From Xaviernesmea oryzae (lineage in GTDB: Bacteria > Pseudomonadota > Alphaproteobacteria > Rhizobiales > Rhizobiaceae), in contig NZ_FOAM01000002.1 in assembly GCF_900109605.1 (NCBI RefSeq), forward strand, positions 1-64,000: a stretch of 64,000 bases of DNA. The letters are read 5' to 3'. The notes under the pieces are model-generated. The model was given only the letters and a program-made list of their open reading frames with translations, did not search any database and was not told where the DNA came from. Below, piece after piece: positions 18,532 through 27,144 of this stretch. Within the stretch, counting starts at the first letter, position 1. Every line of letters begins with the position of its first letter. Both the position numbers and the translations under genes were made by a program.

Positions 18532-19659
18532 TCAGAGCGCAATGGCCGGAAGACCAAGCCGGTCTGCCACAAGGTCGGCCAAGGCCAGGCTCGACGTCAG
18601 CCCCGGGCTCTCGATGCCGAAGAGCTGCACCAGCCCCGAAAGCCCATGCATTTCCGGTCCATCGACACGGAAGTCCGGCATCGGGCTGCCGGGTCCGTGC
18701 AGCTTCGGCCTGATGCCGGCATAGTCCGGCTGTAGCGCGCCCGATGGCAGCGCCGGCCAGTAGCGCCGGATCGCCGCTTCGAAGATGGGGAGGCGGGTGG
18801 GAGACACCTCCAGATCGTCCTCATGCTCCACCCACTCCACATCGGGGCCGAAGCGGCAGCGTCCCGCGAGGTCCAGCGTCGCGTGAATGCCGAGACCGGC
18901 GGCATCGGGCAGCGGATAGACGAGGCGCGAAAAGGGCTGGCGCCCGATCAGCGAGACATAATTGCCCTTGGCAAACCATTGGCGCGGCGCTTGGGCTGCC
19001 GGTTCGCCATGGATCGAAGCAGCCAGCCGTGGCGCGCCATGGCCGGCGGCATTGACGAGCAGGCGCGTTCGGATCTCGGTTGCGTCCGCACCGCCGGTGA
19101 CGATGGTAAAGCCACCATCCTCCGGCCGCGCCTCGGCAACGGGCGCATGGAAGGCGACGGTGCCAGCGGCCTCTTCCAGATCGCCTTGCAGGGCCAGCAT
19201 CAGGCCGTGCGTATCGATGATGCCGGTGGAGGGCGAGAGAAAGGCGGCATGACAGGCGAGCGCCGGTTCGAGCGCAGCCACCTCTTCCCGCGTCAGGCGC
19301 TGGAGGTCGTTGACGCCATTGGCTTTCGCCGTCGCCATGATCGCTTCCAGCTTGGCGACCTCGTCGGCGGTGGCGGCAAGAACCAACTTGCCGACCCGGC
19401 GCGCGCCGACGCCGCGCGCCTCGCAATAAGCATAGAGCCGTTCACGCCCTTCGCGGCAGAGACGCGCCTTCAGCGAGCCCGGCGGATAGTAGAGCCCTGC
19501 ATGAATGACCTCGGAATTGCGCGAGGACGTGCCCATGCCGATCGCGCCTTCGCGCTCGATCACCAGCGTCTCCAGCCCTGCCAGAGCAAGCCGCCGGGCA
19601 ATGGCCAGTCCGACGACGCCGGCTCCCACCACCACCGCATCGCAATCGAATGTCGTCAT
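18532..19659 (-). CDS. FAD-dependent oxidoreductase, L-2-hydroxyglutarate dehydrogenase-like
   Basis: A 375-residue DAO-family flavoprotein. The Rossmann motif GAGVVGLAIARRLA begins at about residue 12, followed by GTSSRNSEVIHAGLYYPPGSLKA, a block characteristic of the L-2-hydroxyglutarate dehydrogenase/oxidase (LhgO) group. The C-terminal GIESPGLTSSLALADLV also matches that group. It probably oxidises L-2-hydroxyglutarate to 2-oxoglutarate and passes electrons to the membrane. ATG at 19659 follows an excellent AAGGGGGGAG ribosome-binding site. A longer frame upstream exists but is not supported. Confidence 0.9.
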   Translation of the reverse strand: MTTFDCDAVVVGAGVVGLAIARRLALAGLETLVIEREGAIGMGTSSRNSEVIHAGLYYPPGSLKARLCREGRERLYAYCEARGVGARRVGKLVLAATADEVAKLEAIMATAKANGVNDLQRLTREEVAALEPALACHAAFLSPSTGIIDTHGLMLALQGDLEEAAGTVAFHAPVAEARPEDGGFTIVTGGADATEIRTRLLVNAAGHGAPRLAASIHGEPAAQAPRQWFAKGNYVSLIGRQPFSRLVYPLPDAAGLGIHATLDLAGRCRFGPDVEWVEHEDDLEVSPTRLPIFEAAIRRYWPALPSGALQPDYAGIRPKLHGPGSPMPDFRVDGPEMHGLSGLVQLFGIESPGLTSSLALADLVADRLGLPAIAL

Positions 19660-19932
19660 GCTCCCCCCTTTGGCGCCCGATTGCCCAGCGTCTTTTTTGT
19701 CCCGACGGCATGTGAAGCGTTGGGCCGGGCGTCGGAAGAGCCGCATTCCGGCTTACGATCCGGCACGCTCGCATCCTGTCCCCACGCATCGAAACGCTGC
19801 CCGGCCAGCCATTCGCTCGCAATTCTCTTGGCGGATGATGGCATGACCGCAATGAGTCGTTTCGATCCGTCCTATCCACACAGAGCCGTGCTGCATGCAT
19901 AGTGCCGACTCGCACCTGGAGGATCTTCTAGC

Positions 19933-20385
19933 ATGTCAAACGTGCTTGTGCCCGAACTCAGCGTACGCGATTGGCAGGCGAGCCTGCGCTTCTATTGCGA
20001 ATGCCTCGGATTTTCCTGTCGCTACGCGCGTGAGGCGGAAGGCTTCGCATTTCTGGAGCGGGAGGGGGCGGCACTGATGATCGACCAGATCGGCCTGGGG
20101 CGGGATTTCGATGCCGGTCTCGCCGACCTTCGCGGCCCGCTCGGGCGTGGCGTCAATCTACAGATCCGAGCCACCGCGCTTGCCCCGATCTGCGTGGCGC
20201 TCGAGGCAAAGGGCGTCGCTTATATCGTCACGCCGGAGGAGCGCTGGTACGCGATTGGCGGCGGGATGGAAAGCGGGCAGCGTCAAGTCGTCATCGCCGA
20301 TCCCGACGGCTACCTCCTGCGCTTATACGAGGAGCTTGGCGCGCGGCCGGCTATCGCGTGTCCTGATCTGCCGTCCCCATCCTGA
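19933..20385 (+). CDS. VOC-family protein (bleomycin resistance/glyoxalase-like)
   Basis: A 150-residue protein of the vicinal-oxygen-chelate superfamily, with two beta-alpha-beta-beta-beta modules: ELSVRDWQASLRFYCECLGF at the start and VIADPDGYLLRLYEELG near the end, as in bleomycin-binding Ble proteins. No clear set of metal ligands can be placed, so it may sequester ligands rather than catalyse. Resistance to bleomycin is only one possibility. GGAGGATC lies upstream of ATG. It converges on parE with a 50-bp gap. Confidence 0.85.
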   Translation: MSNVLVPELSVRDWQASLRFYCECLGFSCRYAREAEGFAFLEREGAALMIDQIGLGRDFDAGLADLRGPLGRGVNLQIRATALAPICVALEAKGVAYIVTPEERWYAIGGGMESGQRQVVIADPDGYLLRLYEELGARPAIACPDLPSPS

Positions 20386-20435
20386 CGGCGGCGCGGCCCC
20401 GCATGTATTTCTGCAATCGCTTCCAGCGAGAGCCG

Positions 20436-22559
20436 TCAGATATCCAGATTGTCAGCGAAGGCGGCGCGCTCCTGGATGAAGCGGAAGCGGGCGTCGGCCT
20501 TGGTGCCCATGAGATTGTCCACCGCCTCGCGCGTGCCTTCGAAATCGATCTCGTCGATCGCGACCTTCAGCAGCGTGCGATGCGCGGGGTCCATAGTGGT
20601 TTCCTTGAGCTGGGCCGGCATCATTTCGCCCAAGCCCTTGAACCGCCCGATATCGACCTTGGCCTTGCCCTTGAATTCGCGCTTCAGAAGCTCGACGCGA
20701 TGCGCATCGTCCCGGGCATACAGCGTTTTCGATCCTTGGGTCAGGCGGTAGAGCGGCGGCACGGCGAGATAGAGATGGCCCCCACGCACCAGCTCCGGCA
20801 TCTCCTGATAGAAGAAGGTGATCAGCAGCGAAGCGATATGCGCGCCGTCGACATCGGCATCGGTCATGATGATCACGCGGTCATAGCGCAGATCTTCCTG
20901 ACGGTATTTCGACCGTGTGCCGCAGCCAAGCGCCTGCACGAGATCGGCGAGCTGCTGATTGGCCGAAAGTTTTTCGCGACCGGCGCTGGCGACGTTGAGG
21001 ATCTTGCCGCGCAAGGGAAGGATGGCCTGGTTGGCGCGGTTGCGCGCCTGCTTGGCGGAGCCGCCGGCCGAATCGCCTTCGACCAGGAACAGTTCCGCGC
21101 CCTCGGCGGTGTTCTGTGTGCAATCGGCCAGCTTGCCCGGCAGGCGCAGTTTGCGCACCGCGCTCTTGCGGTTGACTTCCTTTTCCTTGCGCCGGCGCAG
21201 CCGCTCTTCGGCACGCTCGATCACCCAGTCGAGCAGCTTGGCAGCTTCGGCCGGATTGCCCGCGAGATAATGATCGAAAGGATCGCGGATCGCATTTTCG
21301 ACAATGCGCTGCGCCTCGACGGTGGCCAGCTTGTCCTTGGTCTGTCCGACGAATTCCGGTTCGCGAATGAAGATCGAAAGCATGCCGACGGCGGAGATCA
21401 TCACGTCGTCGGTGGTGATCGCGGCCGCGCGCTTGTTCTGCGTCAGCTCGGCATAGGCCTTCAGCCCCTTGGTCAGGGCGATGCGAAAGCCCGCCTCATG
21501 CGTACCGCCCTCGGCGGTGGGAATCGTGTTGCAATAGGAATGCAGCTGCGGATCGCCACCATACCAGGTCACCGCCCATTCCAGCGAGCCATGGCCGCCG
21601 GGACGCTCGGTCTTGCCGGAGAAGATCTCCCGCGTAACGGTGAATTCCTTGCCCAGCGTGGCGGCCAGATAGTCCTTCAGCCCGCCGGGGAAATGGAAGA
21701 CGGCCTTTTCCGGAATATCGGTGCCGGCGACAAGCGCGCCATCGCAGGACCAGCGGATCTCTACCCCACCGAACAGATAGGCCTTGGAGCGTGCCATGCG
21801 GAAGATTCGGCCAGGGTCGAACTTGGCGGCTGGGCCGAAGATTTGGTGATCGGGGCGGAAGCGCACGCGTGTGCCGCGCCGGTTCTGCACGTCGCCCAGC
21901 TCTTCCAGCCCGCCGAGCGGCAGCCCTCGCGAAAAGCGCTGGCGGTAGAGCTTGCGGTTGCGCGCGACCTCCACCTCGACCAGATCCGACAGCGCATTGA
22001 CGACGGAGATGCCGACGCCATGCAGGCCACCTGAGGTCTCATAGGCCTTGCCGTCGAATTTGCCGCCCGCATGCAGCACGGTCATGATCACTTCGAGCGT
22101 CGATTTGCCGGGCACCTGCGGATGGTTTTCCACAGGAATACCGCGACCGTTGTCGGTGACCGTCAGGAAACCCTCGGCATCCAGATGCACGTCGATGAAA
22201 TTCGCGTGGCCGGCCACGGCCTCGTCCATCGAATTGTCGATGACTTCGGCGAAGAGATGGTGCAAAGCCTTCTCGTCCGTCCCGCCGATGTACATGCCCG
22301 GCCGCATACGCACCGGCTCCAGCCCTTCCAGAACCCGGATGGCCGAGGCGCCGTAGTCCTCGCCATCGCCCGACTTGACGGGCGGCAGGGACGGCGCAGC
22401 CTTTGGAGGCGCTGCCGATGCTGGGGCAGGGTGCGGCGTTGCGGCCGGCTGGGCGGCGGCCGCGGGCTCTTGCGCCGGCTGAGCGGCCGCCTTCGAGGCC
22501 GCGCGGGGCGCGGACGCAGACGGTGTCATGCGCGAGAAGAGATCTTTGCTGTCGTCCAT
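20436..22559 (-). CDS. parE: DNA topoisomerase IV subunit B
   Basis: The ATPase subunit of topoisomerase IV, which decatenates daughter chromosomes. The 707-residue protein has the GHKL motifs EVIDNSMDEAVAG, VTDNGRGIPV and GGLHGVGISVVNAL, and the TOPRIM motifs LVEGDSAGGSAKQARNR and MTDADVDGAHI. The ending MGTKADARFRFIQERA is ParE-like rather than GyrB-like. ATG at 22559 opens MDDSKDLFSRM; about 50 alanine/proline-rich residues precede the ATPase domain, a longer linker than usual. It is divergent from the hydrolase gene at 22657. Confidence 0.95.
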   Translation of the reverse strand: MDDSKDLFSRMTPSASAPRAASKAAAQPAQEPAAAAQPAATPHPAPASAAPPKAAPSLPPVKSGDGEDYGASAIRVLEGLEPVRMRPGMYIGGTDEKALHHLFAEVIDNSMDEAVAGHANFIDVHLDAEGFLTVTDNGRGIPVENHPQVPGKSTLEVIMTVLHAGGKFDGKAYETSGGLHGVGISVVNALSDLVEVEVARNRKLYRQRFSRGLPLGGLEELGDVQNRRGTRVRFRPDHQIFGPAAKFDPGRIFRMARSKAYLFGGVEIRWSCDGALVAGTDIPEKAVFHFPGGLKDYLAATLGKEFTVTREIFSGKTERPGGHGSLEWAVTWYGGDPQLHSYCNTIPTAEGGTHEAGFRIALTKGLKAYAELTQNKRAAAITTDDVMISAVGMLSIFIREPEFVGQTKDKLATVEAQRIVENAIRDPFDHYLAGNPAEAAKLLDWVIERAEERLRRRKEKEVNRKSAVRKLRLPGKLADCTQNTAEGAELFLVEGDSAGGSAKQARNRANQAILPLRGKILNVASAGREKLSANQQLADLVQALGCGTRSKYRQEDLRYDRVIIMTDADVDGAHIASLLITFFYQEMPELVRGGHLYLAVPPLYRLTQGSKTLYARDDAHRVELLKREFKGKAKVDIGRFKGLGEMMPAQLKETTMDPAHRTLLKVAIDEIDFEGTREAVDNLMGTKADARFRFIQERAAFADNLDI

Positions 22560-22656
22560 GGAACTCGTCGGATCGTGTTTTAGGAAAAGGCGTCGCAAGT
22601 CTTGCGACGGACGGGTCGGAATGGCAAGACCCGGATCAAAAGAGGAACATTTCTTT

Positions 22657-23541
22657 ATGTCCGTGTCCACAATTCCCGCTCGCGTCAAGCGCTTTCTCCT
22701 GGCGGTGATGCTTTTCGGCAGCGCTTGGCCGGCTGCCGCCGAGCTGGTCGGCCCCTACAAGGACGCGCTTTTTGCCTATCCGGCGCTGGTCGATTCTAAG
22801 GACGGTGGCGATTTTCGCACGGTGGATTATCAGGAAATGCGCGACATCAACGGCCGCGACGACATTCCCGAACGCCGGGTCAAGCGGGCCTATGTCTCGC
22901 TGGGCGTCAAGAGTGCGCAGGCATTCGAAACCGTGACGGAAGGCGGACGCGCGGTGGATGTGGTGCGCGTCGGCCGGGCCAAGGGCGCGGCCTTTACGGT
23001 GATCTTCGTTCACGGCCGCGGCGGCGACCGGCGGCTCGGCGCCAATGACTATACGTTCGGCGGCAATTTCAATCGGCTCAAGAACCTCGCGGTCGAAGGG
23101 CGGGGCGTCTATTATGCGGCCAGCATCAAGTCGTTTGACGAGAATGGCGTGGCCGATATCGCGGCGCTGATCCACCATGCCGCTTTGGCCTCGCCCGGCC
23201 GACCGGTCATTCTCTCCTGTGCGTCGATGGGGAGCTTCATCTGCTGGGGCATCACGCGCGACAAGCAGGCGGTCTCCGAACTGCAGGGCATGATGATCAT
23301 GGGCGGACCGGCCGATCCCGCCTTTTTCAAGAGTGCGGCGCATGCGGCGCGGCTGCCCATGTTCTTCAGCCATGGCAGCGCCGATTCGGTCTATCCCGCC
23401 GATGCGCAGATCGCGCTCTATCGGCAGCTGAAGACGGCCGGCTATCCCACCCGCTTCGTGCTCTTTCGCTCCGGCACGCATGGCACGCCGGTGCGGATGA
23501 CCGACTGGCGCGAAACGCTGAACTGGCTGGATGCACGCTGA
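22657..23541 (+). CDS. Secreted alpha/beta-hydrolase family protein
   Basis: A 294-residue protein with a signal peptide (cleavage near AWPAAA-EL). The alpha/beta-hydrolase fold is shown by VIFVHGRGGDRR (oxyanion region), a nucleophile elbow SCASMGS in which the usual first Gly of GxSxG is Cys, FSHGSADSVYP (acid) and SGTHGTP (His). It is likely a periplasmic esterase or peptidase-like hydrolase of unknown substrate. GAGGAA precedes ATG 22657. It is divergent from parE with a 97-bp shared promoter region. Confidence 0.82.
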   Translation: MSVSTIPARVKRFLLAVMLFGSAWPAAAELVGPYKDALFAYPALVDSKDGGDFRTVDYQEMRDINGRDDIPERRVKRAYVSLGVKSAQAFETVTEGGRAVDVVRVGRAKGAAFTVIFVHGRGGDRRLGANDYTFGGNFNRLKNLAVEGRGVYYAASIKSFDENGVADIAALIHHAALASPGRPVILSCASMGSFICWGITRDKQAVSELQGMMIMGGPADPAFFKSAAHAARLPMFFSHGSADSVYPADAQIALYRQLKTAGYPTRFVLFRSGTHGTPVRMTDWRETLNWLDAR

Positions 23542-23750
23542 GGCAGCCGGAGCCGCTTTGGGCGAGGGTACCCGTCCGCTGCTTTTCGCTCTGCATCCAC
23601 GCCGAAGGGAAAGGCAGGAGGCCTTAACCACATCGGCCTGACCTTCATTAACCACCCGAGCCGGTTGCAGACCCCACGACCGCGCTCGTTTGCTATTTGG
23701 AAAGCGGGCTGGTTGAATGGTGCGTGGAAATGTTAGCGGGGACATACGAA

Positions 23751-25196
23751 ATGGATGTTCGCACCGAATCCCGGCATATTCCTCTATGCGTCGACCTGGA
23801 CGGGACGCTGCTTGCCACGGATACGCTGTGGGAAGGCATCGCGGTCGTGCTGATGCGCAATCCATTTCTCGTCTTCCATCTTCTCTACTGGCTGAGCCGG
23901 GGCAAGGGCCGGCTGAAGCATGAAATTGCCGCTCGCACGGGACGCTGCGCCAAGGACTGGCCCTATCGCGAGGCTGTGCTGCGTCGCCTGGAGCGCGAAC
24001 GCGAAAGCGGGCGCCAGATCGTCCTGGTCACCGGCGCGGCGGAATCCATTGCGCGCGATGTCTCCGACCACACCGGCCTCTTCACCGCCATTCTCCATTC
24101 ATCGAACGATCACAATCTGACGCGCAACAGGAAGCGCGATGCCCTGGTCGCCCGCTATGGCGAGGCCGGATTCGACTATATGGGCAACTGCGCCGACGAC
24201 GTGCCAGTCTTCAAGGCGGCGCGCCGGGCGATCGTCGTGGCGCCCGATGGCCCGGCCGAGCGCTGGCGCCGCCGCCATGATGCCGAGCGTCTGGATCTCG
24301 GGCCGCAAAGCGCCATTGCCGCGCTGAAATGCATACGCATGCATCAATGGGCCAAGAACGTACTGATCGGCGTGCCGATGGTGCTCAATCACGACATTCT
24401 GCACATCGATGCGGTGATCAACACGATCCTGGCCTTTTTTGCCTTCAGCTTCCTGGCCTCGGCCGTTTACATCATCAACGATCTCTCCGACCTCACCAAC
24501 GACCGGAACCATCCCAAGAAGCGCTACCGGCCCCTGGCGAGCGGGCAGATCTCGGTGCCCATGGCGCTCAGTTTGGCGCTCTGCCTGGTGCTGGCCTCGC
24601 TCAGCCTCTCGGCCCTGCTGCCGATCGAGTTTGCCGGCACGCTGGCGATCTATGTCGTGGCGACGACGGCCTATACCTTCGTGCTGAAGCGCAAGCTTCT
24701 GGTGGATGTCTTCACCCTGGCCGGCCTCTATACCATGCGGATCGCCGCCGGCTCGGCCGCGACCCAGACCGATCTGTCCTTCTGGCTTCTGGCCTTTTCG
24801 ATCTTCTTCTTCCTGAGCCTGGCGCTGGTGAAGCGCTATGTCGAGCTCGACGAGCACGTGGCCCGGGCCGAGGACGTGCTGGTTCCCGGGCGCGGCTATC
24901 GCCCGGTGGATTTCGAAATGGTGGGGCAGGCGGGCGTCGCCTCGGCCTTCACCTCCGCCCTCGTGCTGGCGCTCTATGTGCACAGCAAGGAGATGATGGA
25001 AATGTATGCGCTACCCTGGGCGCTCTGGCCGCTTTGCCCGCTTGTGCTTTATATGCAGCTGCGGATCTGGATGCTGGCGCGCCGGCGCATGCTGCATGAG
25101 GATCCTGTGGTTTTCATCATGCGCGACTGGCGCAGTCTGGTGATTATGTCGATCGGCGCCATGCTCATTCTCGCCGGCGCCCTGGGGCCGCGATGA
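23751..25196 (+). CDS. HAD phosphatase-UbiA fusion: decaprenyl-phosphate phosphoribosyltransferase-like
   Basis: A 481-residue fusion. Residues 1-190 form a HAD phosphatase (DLDGT at 15-19; VTGAAES; GNCADDVPVF). The rest is a UbiA prenyltransferase with the DPPR-synthase signatures RMHQWAKNVLIG, NDLSDLTND..HPKKRYRPLASG (Mg-diphosphate binding) and the late HEDPVVFIMRD. Mycobacterial Rv3806c-type enzymes transfer phosphoribose from PRPP to polyprenyl phosphate. The HAD domain could remove the 5-phosphate from the product, which is an inference. About eight transmembrane helices are expected. ATG 23751 has GGGGA upstream; 23730 is the alternative. Its stop overlaps the next start (ATGA), so the two are coupled. 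Confidence 0.88.
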   Translation: MDVRTESRHIPLCVDLDGTLLATDTLWEGIAVVLMRNPFLVFHLLYWLSRGKGRLKHEIAARTGRCAKDWPYREAVLRRLERERESGRQIVLVTGAAESIARDVSDHTGLFTAILHSSNDHNLTRNRKRDALVARYGEAGFDYMGNCADDVPVFKAARRAIVVAPDGPAERWRRRHDAERLDLGPQSAIAALKCIRMHQWAKNVLIGVPMVLNHDILHIDAVINTILAFFAFSFLASAVYIINDLSDLTNDRNHPKKRYRPLASGQISVPMALSLALCLVLASLSLSALLPIEFAGTLAIYVVATTAYTFVLKRKLLVDVFTLAGLYTMRIAAGSAATQTDLSFWLLAFSIFFFLSLALVKRYVELDEHVARAEDVLVPGRGYRPVDFEMVGQAGVASAFTSALVLALYVHSKEMMEMYALPWALWPLCPLVLYMQLRIWMLARRRMLHEDPVVFIMRDWRSLVIMSIGAMLILAGALGPR

Positions 25197-26512
25197 GCGA
25201 GGCGTTCGACAGCTGGGGGCGTCTCGATACGCATCCACGCACTGCCATCTCGGTGGATGCCTATGAGGAGGCGATGCCTTCGGCGGCGCCCGGCGCCTAT
25301 CTGCCCTTCGGCAATGGCCGTTCCTACGGCGACAGTTGCCACAATGATCGGGGCAGTCTGATCGACAACCGTCCGCGCGCCCGCATCCTGTCTTTCGACC
25401 CCGGCACAGGGATCCTGCGCTGCGAGGCCGGCGTGACCCTGCGACAGGTTCTGGAGCGGGCGGTTTCGCACCGATTTTTCCTGCCGGTCACGCCGGGCAC
25501 TGCCTTCGTCACCGTCGGCGGCGCGCTGGCCAATGATGTTCATGGCAAAAACCATCATAGCCGGGGCACATTCGGCCATCACGTCCTGTCCTTCACAGTG
25601 CTGCGTTCCGATGGCGAGCCGCGAGTGTGTTCGGCGCACGACCATGCCGATCTTTTCCGCGCCACCATCGGCGGCATGGGACTGACGGGGCTGGTGACCG
25701 ACGTTACGCTGAAACTGATGAAGGTGCCGTCGCCCCATATTCAGCAGCATGCGATCCGCTTCGACCGGCTCGATGCCTATTTCGCGATGATCGGCCGCGT
25801 CGATGCCGAACATGAATATTCGGTGGCCTGGATCGACCAGCTGGCGACCGGCCGGTCTGCCGGTCGCGGTGTTCTGCTTGCCGGCGATCATGCCGATGGC
25901 GCCTGCGAATTCCCCGACGTGCCCAAGGGGCTAAAGCTGGCCGTGCCCTTTCGCCCGCCTGTCAGCCTGCTGAACCGGCTGACGCTGAAAGCGTTCAACG
26001 AAGCCTATTTTCGCAAGGAGAAGCCAGGCGAAACCATCGCGACGGTGAAATGGCCGGGCTATTTCTACCCGCTGGATGCCATTCGCGACTGGAACCGTCT
26101 CTATGGCCGCAAGGGTCTTTATCAGCATCAATCCGTTTATCCCGAGGACAATGCGCCGGAGATCACCGCCAGGCTGATGGAGACGGCCCGGGAGGCCGGT
26201 CACGGCTCTTTCCTCACCGTGCTCAAGCGCTTCGGCGGTCAGCCTTCGCCGGGGCTTCTCACCTTTGCGCGGCCAGGCTTCACGCTGACCTTGGATTTCG
26301 CCAACCAGGGCGCAGCGACATTGAGGCTGCTGGACAGGCTGGACGAGATCGTGATGGCGGCCGGCGGTGCGATCAACCCCTATAAGGACGCCCGCATGCG
26401 ACCCGACGTCTTTGCCGCATCCTTTCCGCACTGGCGTGCGCTGGAGGCACTGCGCGATCCGGCTCTGGTGTCGGATTTCTGGCGACGCACCGCGCTCAGC
26501 CTCAGCCATTAA
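25193..26512 (+). CDS. FAD-binding oxidase, DprE1-like (decaprenylphosphoryl-ribose 2-oxidase family)
   Basis: A 439-residue VAO-type flavoprotein. The FAD-binding N-terminal block PFGNGRSYGDSC (38-49) and GTAFVTVGGALANDVHGKNHH match DprE1-like oxidases, and the C-terminal NPYKDARM (Lys about 397) sits where DprE1 has its essential KDSR lysine. In mycobacteria DprE1 oxidises the 2-hydroxyl of polyprenyl-phospho-ribose to a keto intermediate. Here the gene overlaps the DPPR-synthase-like gene by 4 bp (ATGA), so the two likely act in sequence. No separate signal peptide is present. Confidence 0.88.
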   Translation: MSEAFDSWGRLDTHPRTAISVDAYEEAMPSAAPGAYLPFGNGRSYGDSCHNDRGSLIDNRPRARILSFDPGTGILRCEAGVTLRQVLERAVSHRFFLPVTPGTAFVTVGGALANDVHGKNHHSRGTFGHHVLSFTVLRSDGEPRVCSAHDHADLFRATIGGMGLTGLVTDVTLKLMKVPSPHIQQHAIRFDRLDAYFAMIGRVDAEHEYSVAWIDQLATGRSAGRGVLLAGDHADGACEFPDVPKGLKLAVPFRPPVSLLNRLTLKAFNEAYFRKEKPGETIATVKWPGYFYPLDAIRDWNRLYGRKGLYQHQSVYPEDNAPEITARLMETAREAGHGSFLTVLKRFGGQPSPGLLTFARPGFTLTLDFANQGAATLRLLDRLDEIVMAAGGAINPYKDARMRPDVFAASFPHWRALEALRDPALVSDFWRRTALSLSH

Positions 26513-26697
26513 GCATGTCGCGCTGTGGCTGCCTGCAGCGCGCCGATTTCGTGTATAAGCCGGTGACTACGCAGGTCCGTCAAGATGGACGCCGCCCGAT
26601 CTTAAGATTTGGTCAAGCCTGAGTCGAAGTATTAGCCAAGCCTTACCAGTTTTTGAGATTTGACGCGTAAGACGGGCCGAGAAAAAGAGGCATTGCG

Positions 26698-27144
26698 ATG
26701 AAATATATTCCCTTCATCCTGTTTACCGTCCTGACCAATGCGGCGGCGCAGCTGATGCTGAAGCAGGGCATGCTGTCGCTGGGACCGCTGACCTTTACGG
26801 CGGAGACGGCGGTGGCGCGGATCTTCCAGGTCCTGTTCAACCCCTGGGTCTTTGCCGGACTGGTCACTTTCGCCATCTCGATGATCTCGCATCTCTTCGT
26901 CCTGTCCAAGGTGGAGCTTTCCTTCGCCTATCCCTTCTTGAGCCTGGCTTATGTGGCCGTGGCGGTCTTCGCCTATTTCGTCTTCCGCGAAGATCTCAAC
27001 GCCTGGCGCATTGCCGGCATCGCCCTCATCTGCGTCGGCACCTTCTTCATTGCCCAGTCGGGCCGGTCTTCCGAGAGCCACGCGCCGGAGGCCGCCGCCA
27101 AGGGTACCTCGACAGAGACCAAAGATATCAGGAGCGCAGCATGA
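26698..27144 (+). CDS. Small multidrug-resistance-fold permease, ArnE/EamA-like
   Basis: A 148-residue membrane protein with four predicted helices (about 5-22, 42-62, 70-92, 96-116) and a hydrophilic tail. The segment ELSFAYPFLSLAYVAVAVFAYF resembles ArnE/ArnF, the subunits thought to flip 4-amino-arabinose undecaprenyl phosphate, and the broader EamA/SMR fold. In this cluster it is the obvious candidate to flip a lipid-linked sugar, which is an inference from context. AGAGGCATTGCG precedes ATG. Its stop overlaps the epimerase start (ATGA at 27141). Confidence 0.8.
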   Translation: MKYIPFILFTVLTNAAAQLMLKQGMLSLGPLTFTAETAVARIFQVLFNPWVFAGLVTFAISMISHLFVLSKVELSFAYPFLSLAYVAVAVFAYFVFREDLNAWRIAGIALICVGTFFIAQSGRSSESHAPEAAAKGTSTETKDIRSAA

